Below are positions 1-5,268 of a DNA stretch of 5,953 nucleotides, piece after piece (positions within the stretch are counted from its first letter, which is position 1; the number at the start of each line of letters is the position of its first letter). The stretch spans positions 1 through 5,953 of the forward strand of contig CALGZV010000127.1 of the NCBI GenBank assembly GCA_937934385.1. Reading direction: 5' to 3'. Source of the stretch: an uncultured Clostridia bacterium (GTDB taxonomy: Bacteria; Bacillota; Clostridia; Oscillospirales; CAG-272). Both the position numbers and the translations under genes were made by a program. A model generated the notes under the pieces. The model ran no database searches, had not been told where the DNA came from, and saw nothing but the letters and a program-made list of their open reading frames with translations.

Positions 1-51
1 CTTTGGCCCATCGTCCGTTTGCATCTGCCCTGCAGGTCAGTCTGTACATTG

Positions 52-201
52 TCACACCATTTTCCGTGTATTCAGATGATTCATAATAGAAAGAAAAAAA
101 GCAATCTGAAGAAAAATTGCCAGCAGACAGAAGAAAAGTCGTTTGATACTGTTTTTTGTCTTACGGTTACCTTCTATTGTATGATGTTCTGTTTTTCTCA
201 T
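52..201 (-). CDS. Possible truncated N-terminus of a cardiolipin synthase-like membrane protein (49 aa)
   Basis: This short minus-strand frame starts at an ATG (201-199) with a perfect GGAGG ribosome binding site (214-210) eight bases upstream, which is the main reason to believe it. It encodes a basic, polar N-terminus (MRKTEHHTIEGNRKTKNSIK) followed by one hydrophobic segment (about residues 21-40, LFFCLLAIFLQIAFFLSIM) and then stops at TGA (54-52). From memory, an EHHT-x-x-GNR-x-TKNSI-x-RL start followed by a membrane segment and an LN-x-Y motif is typical of phospholipase D-family cardiolipin synthases of Clostridia, proteins of about 500 residues with two N-terminal membrane segments. 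Here the reading stops just after LN, so it is probably a remnant, or a gene frameshifted near the window edge. A genuine small membrane protein is the alternative. The start is well supported; the family name is tentative. Confidence 0.45.
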   Translation of the reverse strand: MRKTEHHTIEGNRKTKNSIKRLFFCLLAIFLQIAFFLSIMNHLNTRKMV

Positions 202-227
202 GTTGCACGCCTCCTGTCTGCATCCGG

Positions 228-267
228 GTACAAAAATGTTCCTTCGTACCGTGTACGTCTGTACGAG
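228..267. promoter_or_regulatory. Cluster of GTAC motifs with an inverted repeat, candidate operator between divergent genes
   Basis: GTAC occurs at 228, 246, 253 and 261. TCGTAC (244-249) and GTACGA (261-266) form an inverted repeat with an 11-base spacer, and TGTACG is repeated directly 8 bases apart (252-257 and 260-265). The cluster lies between the minus-strand start at 201 and the promoter of the response regulator at 300-329, a usual place for a shared operator. No known binding motif was recognised, so the role is inferred from position and symmetry only. Confidence 0.3.
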
Positions 268-299
268 CGGTATAGTATAGATTATGATACCATATTTTT

Positions 300-329
300 T
301 TTACACGGCAAGTAAAAATCTGCTACAAT
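300..329 (+). promoter_or_regulatory. Sigma-A-type promoter for the response regulator/kinase operon
   Basis: A -35 box TTTACA (300-305, five of six consensus bases), an 18-base spacer and a -10 box TACAAT (324-329, five of six) are preceded by an extended -10 TGC (321-323). Transcription would start near 336, only about 20 bases before the ATG at 356. The purine-rich GGAAAGG at 341-347 is the ribosome binding site. TTAC (301-304) and GTAA (312-315) form a loose inverted repeat over the -35, resembling half-sites seen before the transporter genes. Autoregulation is therefore possible but unproven. Confidence 0.65.
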
Positions 330-355
330 AGGAAAAAAAAGGAAAGGAAACAGTT

Positions 356-1027
356 ATGTATCGGATTTTTTGTGTGGAAGATGATGAAACCATCGGAAAA
401 ATGATAAAGCGGCATCTGGAAAAATGGGAGTATGACGTGCATGTGGCAAAAAATCTCAGTCAGGTTATGACGGAGTTTGCTGCTTTTGACCCGCAGCTGG
501 TGCTGATGGATATCCGGCTTCCTTTTTATAACGGATATTACTGGTGCAGCGAATTGCGGAAGATCTCTAATGTGCCCATTATGTTTATTTCTTCGGCATC
601 GGATAATATGAATATTGTTATGGCTATGAATATGGGAGCCGATGATTTTATTGCAAAGCCTTTCGATCAGAGCGTGCTTATCGCAAAAATACAGGCGCTT
701 CTGCGCCGAACCTACGATTTTGCGGCTTCCGTTCCGGTGATCGAACACAGAGGAGCTTTTCTCAATACCGGTGACAGTACGCTGATGTACGGTGACGGGC
801 GTATCTCTCTTACGAAAAACGAATACCGCATACTTCTTTGCCTTATGGAGAATAAGGGCAGAGTCGTAAGCCGCGAAAAGCTGATGGAAAGACTTTGGGA
901 GACCGACCTGTTTGTCGATGAAAACACGCTCACAGTGAATATAGGCAGGCTCAGAAAAAAGCTTGATTCCGCCGGACTTGAGAATTTTATCGCGACAAAA
1001 TTCGGAGTGGGATATATTGTTGAATAG
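356..1027 (+). CDS. OmpR/PhoB-family response regulator, BceR-type
   Basis: This is a cytoplasmic DNA-binding response regulator of 223 residues, the normal size for the OmpR family. The receiver domain spans about residues 1-118, with acidic pocket E8-D9-D10, phosphoacceptor D52 in LVLMDIRLP, the switch serine in FISS (79-80) and conserved K101 in AKPF. The winged-helix DNA-binding domain spans about 127-223, with the RxxLMERLW region and the recognition helix stretch DENTLTVNIGRLRKKL. The stretch SSASDNMNIVMAMNMGADDFIAKPF (split: SSASDNMNIV then MAMNMGADDFIAKPF) is typical, from family knowledge, of regulators paired with intramembrane-sensing kinases and BceAB transporters. The ATG at 356 follows a GGAAAGG site. 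The kinase gene starts 15 bases after its TAG stop, so the two are cotranscribed. Its likely target is the promoter before the ATPase gene at 2234. No key residue is missing. Confidence 0.95.
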   Translation: MYRIFCVEDDETIGKMIKRHLEKWEYDVHVAKNLSQVMTEFAAFDPQLVLMDIRLPFYNGYYWCSELRKISNVPIMFISSASDNMNIVMAMNMGADDFIAKPFDQSVLIAKIQALLRRTYDFAASVPVIEHRGAFLNTGDSTLMYGDGRISLTKNEYRILLCLMENKGRVVSREKLMERLWETDLFVDENTLTVNIGRLRKKLDSAGLENFIATKFGVGYIVE

Positions 1028-1042
1028 CGCTGAGGAAAGTAT

Positions 1043-1636
1043 ATGAAGCTTTTCGGAAGATATCTGAAATACCGTATTCGTCTGATAGTATATTTTGCGC
1101 TGCTGTGTATCATATTTATTTCAAGCTTTGTGTTGTACGGACTTCCGGTTATGGCGGTGATCTATCCGGCGGCGCTTTGCGCTACCCTGGGGATATTGTT
1201 TGCGATTGCCGATTTTATAAAAGTAAAGCGTATCCACAAGGAACTGTGCCGCGCAGAGTGGCTTACTGCCGAAGTGCTTACAGAACTTCCCGAAGCGGCG
1301 GATCTGCTGCATGAGGACTGGATACGCATTATAGAGCGTCTTAAATCTGATAAATTCGATCTTGTAGCTGCGGCTGACGTAAGATACTGCGATATGACCG
1401 AATATTATACCGTATGGGTGCATCAGATAAAAACTCCGATATCCTCCATGCGGCTCACGCTTCAGAATGAGGATACGCCGTTGTCGAGAAAACTTACATC
1501 CGATCTGTTCAGGATAGAGCAGTATGTCGATATGGTACTTGTATATCTGAGACTTGATTCGGAGTACACGGACTATGTATTTAAAGAGTGCAATATGGCG
1601 ACTATGTGTTTGCAAAGTACAGTCTTGACGGTATAA
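1043..1636 (+). CDS. Intramembrane-sensing histidine kinase (BceS-type), N-terminal half, interrupted by frameshift
   Basis: This is the first part of the sensor kinase partner of the upstream regulator. It starts at an ATG 15 bases after the regulator stop, preceded by GAGGAAAG (1032-1039). Two membrane segments (about residues 13-32 and 35-57) are joined by an almost absent external loop, the hallmark of intramembrane-sensing kinases that take their signal from a BceAB transporter. The dimerisation/phosphotransfer helix holds WVHQIKTPISSMRL with phosphoacceptor H127, then the second helix through YLRLDSEYTDYVFKE (about 168-182). After residue ~183 the frame runs into unrelated sequence and stops at TAA (1634-1636), leaving 197 residues with no ATP-binding domain. 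That domain follows in the -1 frame (1588-2061). Functional alone only if the second half is made separately; otherwise a pseudogene or an assembly artefact. Confidence 0.85.
   Translation: MKLFGRYLKYRIRLIVYFALLCIIFISSFVLYGLPVMAVIYPAALCATLGILFAIADFIKVKRIHKELCRAEWLTAEVLTELPEAADLLHEDWIRIIERLKSDKFDLVAAADVRYCDMTEYYTVWVHQIKTPISSMRLTLQNEDTPLSRKLTSDLFRIEQYVDMVLVYLRLDSEYTDYVFKECNMATMCLQSTVLTV
1562..1619 (+). repeat. Diverged 29-bp head-to-tail coding repeat at the kinase frame break
   Basis: Segment 1562-1590 reads in the first kinase frame as EYTDYVFKE plus a partial codon. Segment 1591-1619 reads in the second frame as QYGDYVFAK plus a partial codon. By hand alignment 18 of 29 bases match, with the exact block GACTATGT shared (1571-1578 and 1600-1607). 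The two copies are equivalent positions of homologous kinases, placed one after the other. The offset of 29 is not a multiple of three and causes the frameshift. Deleting 29 bases (for example 1571-1599) gives a continuous kinase. Confidence 0.75.
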
Positions 1637-2061
1637 TAAAAAGCGCTGCGAAAAAATTCGCCTCCGAATTTATCGACCGCAGAATAAGGCTTGAATACAC
1701 ACCGCCGGATATTGATATAACCACCGATGAAAAATGGCTTTCTCTTGTGATCGAACAGATCATTTCAAACGCGCTAAAATATACAAAAGAGGGAAGCGTG
1801 AGGATATATATGCGCGACGGAAAGACGCTTTGTATTGAAGATACCGGAATCGGTATCGCGCCTGAGGACCTTCCGCGTATATTTGAAAAGGGTTATACTG
1901 GATGCAACGGACGTCTTGAATCCCATTCGAGCGGTATCGGGCTGTATCTTTGCAGACGTATCTGCAAGAATCTCGGCGTGGGGATATCTGTACAGTCGGA
2001 GCTTGACAGGGGAACGGCAGTGCTTTTAGATATATCGCAGTATGAAATAAATGCAGAATGA
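1588..2061 (+). CDS. Histidine kinase ATP-binding (HATPase_c) half, BceS-type, out of frame with the N-terminal half
   Basis: This is the catalytic ATPase half of the sensor kinase, 157 residues if translation starts at the GTG at 1588. A TAA at 1582-1584 closes the frame just upstream. The real coding homology begins around 1591-1600 (QYGDYVFAK) and continues the DHp-to-HATPase linker. The N-box is seen in EQIISNALKYT (N61), the G1 box in DTGIGI (D85), an F-box in RIFEKGYTG (97-105), and the G2 box in SSGIGLYLCRRI (114-125). These residues are all intact, so the fold looks functional. The GTG has only a weak AAAGAG before it, at 1583-1588. Joined to the upstream half without the 29-base duplication, the protein would be 329 residues, the usual BceS size. 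No slippery heptamer for programmed -1 frameshifting is visible. A separately made ATPase subunit is conceivable but less likely than a broken or chimeric gene. Confidence 0.8.
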   Translation: MQYGDYVFAKYSLDGIIKSAAKKFASEFIDRRIRLEYTPPDIDITTDEKWLSLVIEQIISNALKYTKEGSVRIYMRDGKTLCIEDTGIGIAPEDLPRIFEKGYTGCNGRLESHSSGIGLYLCRRICKNLGVGISVQSELDRGTAVLLDISQYEINAE

Positions 2062-2083
2062 ATTCTTACAAAATTGTAAGAAT
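2062..2083. promoter_or_regulatory. 22-bp palindrome, candidate BceR-type operator upstream of the transporter genes
   Basis: The arms ATTCTTACAA (2062-2071) and TTGTAAGAAT (2074-2083) are perfect 10-base inverted repeats around AA, starting on the base right after the kinase stop codon. The core ACAAAATTGT is one base from ACAAATTTGT, which I recall as the GraR-type motif upstream of related bacitracin/defensin-response transporters. It is AT-rich and has no following T run, so a DNA-binding site is more likely than a terminator. Its centre lies about 74 bases before the predicted transcription start of the ATPase gene. Confidence 0.6.
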
Positions 2084-2088
2084 CGGAG

Positions 2089-2127
2089 CGGGAAATGTAA
2101 GCCGATTCTATGGCGGTGCATTTCCCG
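2089..2127 (+). promoter_or_regulatory. Inverted repeat between operator and transporter promoter, possible weak terminator or control structure
   Basis: CGGGAAATG (2089-2097) and CATTTCCCG (2119-2127) form a 9-bp perfect stem with a 21-base loop. The downstream side runs into GTTTGT, a poor T tract, so it might end part of the regulator/kinase transcript. A second stem, GAATCGG (2080-2086) with CCGATTC (2102-2108), interleaves with it, so the two cannot nest and would compete or form a pseudoknot in RNA. The function is not clear. Confidence 0.35.
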
Positions 2128-2131
2128 TTTG

Positions 2132-2140
2132 TGCTAAAAT
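2132..2140 (+). promoter_or_regulatory. Extended -10 promoter element for the ABC transporter genes
   Basis: TGC followed by TAAAAT (2135-2140, five of six consensus bases) gives an extended -10 like the one before the response regulator. No convincing -35 box is present at the right distance (2112-2117 is GGCGGT). That is what one expects of a promoter needing an activator, here presumably the upstream regulator bound at 2062-2083. Transcription from about 2147 would leave a leader of roughly 87 bases containing a small hairpin, CGGAG (2154-2158) with CTCCG (2165-2169). Confidence 0.5.
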
Positions 2141-2233
2141 ATCTCATGTAAGACGGAGGTATGACTCCGGTTCTGAATCAAGGGCGTATTTAAAACAAAC
2201 GTTCTAATAAATTTTATCGGAGGATAAACTACA

Positions 2234-2998
2234 GTGAGTATTTTGGAGGTAAACGGACTTAAGAAGGTCTATACGACGCGTTTCGGCGGAAACAGGGTAG
2301 AGGCACTTAAAAACGTGAATTTCAGCGTTGAAAGAGGAGAATATGTGGCGATCATGGGAGAATCCGGATCGGGAAAGACCACGCTGCTGAATATTCTTGC
2401 CGCGCTTGATAAGCCGACGGGCGGAAGCGTACTGCTCGACGGAAATGATCTTTCGGGAATCAAGGATTCGGCGCTTTCCGCATTTCGCAGGGATAATCTC
2501 GGATTTGTTTTTCAGGATTTCAACTTGCTTGATACCTTTACACTTGAGGATAATATATATCTGCCGCTTGTCCTGGCGGGTAAATCGTATTCGGAGATGA
2601 GTACGTCGCTTGCGCCTATCGCGCTTCGGCTTGGCATAACGGAGCTTCTTAAAAAATATCCGTATGAAGTTTCGGGCGGACAGAAACAGAGAGCGGCGGT
2701 GGCGCGCGCGATAATTACATCGCCTAAGCTGATCCTTGCTGACGAGCCTACCGGTGCGCTCGATTCCAGAGCGACAGATGAGCTTCTCCGTCTGTTCGGA
2801 GAGATCAACCGCGTCGGTCAGACGATACTGATGGTCACGCACTCGGTAAAGGCTGCAAGCTCTGCCGGAAGAGTCCTGTTTATCAAGGACGGAGAGGTAT
2901 TCCATCAGATATACCGCGGAGGCGATACCGATGAGCAGCTTTACGGAAAGATCTCCGATACGCTGACAATGCTTACAACAGGCGGTGACAGACGATGA
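2234..2998 (+). CDS. ABC transporter ATP-binding protein, BceA-type
   Basis: This is the cytoplasmic ATPase of a peptide-antibiotic detoxification and sensing transporter, 254 residues, normal for BceA/MacB-like ATPases. Every ABC motif is present: Walker A GESGSGKT (42-49), Q-loop glutamine in FQDFN (Q94), signature VSGGQ (146-150), Walker B LILADEP (166-172, catalytic E171), D-loop ALD (175-177) and H-loop VTHS (H203). The early stretch LKKVYTTRFGGNRVEALKNV is typical of lipoprotein/antimicrobial-peptide exporters that pair with FtsX-fold permeases. Translation starts at GTG with GGAGG at 2219-2223, ten bases upstream. The last four bases (ATGA) overlap the permease start, indicating translational coupling. 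A dedicated promoter and operator candidate lie in the 172-base spacer before it. The exact peptide substrate (bacitracin, lantibiotic or other) cannot be told from the ATPase. Confidence 0.95.
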   Translation: MSILEVNGLKKVYTTRFGGNRVEALKNVNFSVERGEYVAIMGESGSGKTTLLNILAALDKPTGGSVLLDGNDLSGIKDSALSAFRRDNLGFVFQDFNLLDTFTLEDNIYLPLVLAGKSYSEMSTSLAPIALRLGITELLKKYPYEVSGGQKQRAAVARAIITSPKLILADEPTGALDSRATDELLRLFGEINRVGQTILMVTHSVKAASSAGRVLFIKDGEVFHQIYRGGDTDEQLYGKISDTLTMLTTGGDRR

Positions 2999-5058
2999 AA
3001 GGAGGACTTTATCCCAAGCTTGCGCTTGACGGGATACGCAAGAACAAGCGAATGTATATCCCGTATATTCTCACATGCATAGGCATGGTCATGATGTATT
3101 ATATCGTGTCTTTTTTGCAGTACAGCGACGCGATATCTTATGTCAGAGGAGCTGAGATCGTCAAGGAAACTGTAGGTCTCGGCAGTTGGGTAATTGCGAT
3201 ATTTTCCTGCATATTCCTTTTCTATACTAACTCGTTTCTTATCCGCAGACGTAAAAAAGAGTTCGGTCTTTACAATATACTCGGAATGGGAAAACGGAAT
3301 ATCGGATATATCCTGTTCTGGGAGTCGGTTATAATATATGTGCTGTCGGCAGGAATCGGACTGTTTGCCGGAATCTCATTTTCAAAGCTTGCGGAACTCG
3401 GACTTGTACGTTTGCTTGAGAGTGATGTAAGATACGATATGTCGGTATCTGTGACTGCTGTTCTTATGACGCTTGCGGTGTTCGGTGCTATTTTTGTGCT
3501 TCTGCTTTTAAATTCGCTCAGACAGGTGAGATTTTCAAGCGCAGTTTCGCTTATAAAAAGTGAAAATGCAGGAGAAAAGCCGCCGCGCGGCAATTGGTTT
3601 ATCGCTCTTCTCGGTATTATAGCGCTCGGAGTCGCGTATTATATAGCGGTTACAATAGATGATCCTGTTACGGCGCTGCTTATGTTCTTTGTCGCTGTCG
3701 TGCTTGTAATTATCGGAACATATCTTATCATGATAGCAGGCTCCGTGCTTTTCTGCCGTGTGCTTCAGAAGAAAAAGAAATATTATTACAAAGCGAATCA
3801 TTTTGTATCGGTATCGTCGATGGTGTACCGTATGAAACGCAACGGAGCCGGACTTGCTTCGATATGTATTCTTGCGACGATGGTGCTTGTTATGATATCG
3901 TCTACTGCAAGTCTGTATTTCGGCGAAGAGGATTCGCTTATGAACCGTTATCCGAGAGAGATAGATGTCACGCTTTATTTTGACGATACCGGCAGATTTT
4001 CAGACGGAACTATTCCGGAGCTGCGTAATAAACTTCTCACCGTAGCAGACCGGTACGGTGTTCAGCCGAAAAATATTCAGGATTACCGCAGCATTACGGT
4101 AGGCGGGCTTGTAGACGGAACAACGATAGTTACCGACGCGACAAAGGTCGATCAGTTCGGGATAGAAGCGACTTCGAATGTATATCAGATCAATATTGTT
4201 CCGATTGAGGACTATAACAGAATGATGAATGCAGATGAAACACTTGACGACGGAGAGGCTATGATCTGCACATTCAGATCGGAGTATACTTTGGACACGA
4301 TCGCTTTTGAGGATGGCAAGAGCTTTAAGATAAAAAAGACGGTCGAAAGCTTTGTCGGAGACGGAGACGCCGCTATGAGCGTTATTCCGACTATGTATAT
4401 TTTCGTTCCTGACATTGACAGTGCGGTAGAAGGAATAGACGCTCTTGCCGATTATACCGGACGCAGAATGATAACTATAGTATGGAAATATAATTTCGAT
4501 ACAGGTCTTGATGAGAGCGGTCAGATAAATCTCTATAACGATATGAGACATGAGGTCAGCACGTTGTTTGATAATACGGGAAATACCGACGAAGTTTACG
4601 GACTTGACGGAGGACGTGTAAACGGACGTCAGTTTGAACGCGTGGATTATTATAACACATTCGGAAGCCTGCTCTATCTTGCAATTCTTCTGAGTATCGT
4701 GTTTATATTCGCCGCAGTGCTTATAATTTACTATAAACAGATATCCGAGGGATACGAGGATCAGTCACGGTTTGATATTATGCAGAAGGTAGGTATGACG
4801 AAAAAAGAGATACGCAGGAGTATAAACTCACAGCTTCTGACGGTATTTTTCCTGCCGCTTATCGGAGCCGGAATGCACCTTTCGTTTGCATTCCCTATGG
4901 TAAAGCTTATACTTCAGTGCTTTAATCTGAATAATGTTGATCTGTTTTTTGCAGTTACTGCGATATCATTTGCCGTTTTCGCGATATTTTATGTGCTTGT
5001 TTACCGCATTACGTCGAATGCATATTACAATATAGTCAGCGGAATTAAAAAAGAATAG
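2995..5058 (+). CDS. ABC transporter permease, BceB-type (FtsX-like, 10 TM with large extracellular domain)
   Basis: This is the membrane subunit partnered with the preceding ATPase, 687 residues, the usual BceB range. Ten membrane segments can be picked out by hydrophobicity: about 20-41, 62-83, 104-128, 151-173, 201-219, 225-255, 287-306, 557-580, 613-638 and 650-671. Between segments seven and eight lies a hydrophilic domain of about 250 residues (308-556). In this family it faces the outside and is tied to peptide or lipid-II-cycle recognition and signalling to the kinase. FtsX-type coupling stretches are visible as RRRKKEFGLYNILGMGKRNI (84-103) and SRFDIMQKVGMTKKEIRRSI (591-610). The ATG overlaps the ATPase stop by four bases; AAAGGAGG lies just inside the gene (2998-3005), and the next Met is too late for segment one. 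By analogy the complex frees wall-precursor targets from peptide antibiotics and acts as the real sensor. It is intact. Confidence 0.94.
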   Translation: MKGGLYPKLALDGIRKNKRMYIPYILTCIGMVMMYYIVSFLQYSDAISYVRGAEIVKETVGLGSWVIAIFSCIFLFYTNSFLIRRRKKEFGLYNILGMGKRNIGYILFWESVIIYVLSAGIGLFAGISFSKLAELGLVRLLESDVRYDMSVSVTAVLMTLAVFGAIFVLLLLNSLRQVRFSSAVSLIKSENAGEKPPRGNWFIALLGIIALGVAYYIAVTIDDPVTALLMFFVAVVLVIIGTYLIMIAGSVLFCRVLQKKKKYYYKANHFVSVSSMVYRMKRNGAGLASICILATMVLVMISSTASLYFGEEDSLMNRYPREIDVTLYFDDTGRFSDGTIPELRNKLLTVADRYGVQPKNIQDYRSITVGGLVDGTTIVTDATKVDQFGIEATSNVYQINIVPIEDYNRMMNADETLDDGEAMICTFRSEYTLDTIAFEDGKSFKIKKTVESFVGDGDAAMSVIPTMYIFVPDIDSAVEGIDALADYTGRRMITIVWKYNFDTGLDESGQINLYNDMRHEVSTLFDNTGNTDEVYGLDGGRVNGRQFERVDYYNTFGSLLYLAILLSIVFIFAAVLIIYYKQISEGYEDQSRFDIMQKVGMTKKEIRRSINSQLLTVFFLPLIGAGMHLSFAFPMVKLILQCFNLNNVDLFFAVTAISFAVFAIFYVLVYRITSNAYYNIVSGIKKE

Positions 5059-5074
5059 AAACGACAGATAAAAC

Positions 5075-5252
5075 AGAGACTGTCACATTATAATTAAATT
5101 GCACAAATCATAGCTTCCCCCTCGGGGGAAGCTGTCACCGAAGGTGACTGATGAGGGGGATAGTTATATATTTACCTCATCCGAGCGGTTGCGCCGCCCA
5201 CTTTTCCCGGGGGAGGCTAATTGTGTAATATTACTTTAATGTGACAGTCTCT
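5075..5252. mobile_element. MITE-like foldback/palindromic repeat element (178 bp)
   Basis: The outer ends AGAGACTGTCACATTA (5075-5090) and its exact reverse complement (5237-5252) are 16-base terminal inverted repeats. Imperfect pairing continues inwards (ATTGCACAA against TTGTGTAAT) to TAGCTTCCCCC (5111-5121) facing GGGGGAGGCTA (5209-5219). Inside are a 10-bp hairpin AGCTTCCCCC/GGGGGAAGCT (5112-5133), GTCACC-GAA-GGTGAC (5134-5148), GATGAGG (5150-5156) facing CCTCATC (5175-5181), and a small GCGG/CCGC stem (5185-5197). It encodes no protein. The CTTCCCC / GTCACC-GAA-GGTGAC / TGATGAGG pattern resembles, from memory, dispersed intergenic repeats of gut Clostridia. No clear target-site duplication is seen. 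It lies between convergent genes and could also stop transcripts from either side. Confidence 0.65.
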
Positions 5253-5268
5253 TTTGCTTATACGCTTT

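Noticed and set aside
274..302. Minus-strand promoter for the divergent small gene (TATACT, 279-274)
   Set aside because: The -10 match is fair, but the -35 position reads AAAAAA, so the assignment could not be supported over chance in this AT-rich stretch.
19..315. 98-codon plus-strand open frame in the left intergenic region
   Set aside because: It has no ribosome binding site and a low-complexity, unrecognisable product. It runs antisense over the better-supported minus-strand start and through the promoter region of the response regulator.
1583..1636. Programmed -1 ribosomal frameshift joining the kinase halves
   Set aside because: There is no X-XXY-YYZ slippery heptamer in the proper frame within the overlap. 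The duplicated homologous segment explains the frame change better.
2161..2193. Ten-codon leader peptide frame (MTPVLNQGRI) in the transporter 5' leader
   Set aside because: The GGAGG at 2155-2159 is only one base from the ATG, too close for normal initiation, and it sits in a small hairpin. The peptide has no regulatory codon run.
4000..4551. 183-codon antisense frame inside the permease gene
   Set aside because: It lies opposite a well-supported membrane protein gene, has no recognisable domain or ribosome binding site, and is explained as a codon-bias shadow.
5112..5133. Classical rho-independent terminator for the permease gene
   Set aside because: The GC-rich 10-bp hairpin is strong but is followed by GTCACC rather than a T run, so it fits the repeat element better than a canonical terminator.
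5067..5260. Target-site duplication flanking the foldback element
   Set aside because: The flanks (GATAAAAC on the left, TTTGCTTA on the right) share no direct repeat that can be defended.
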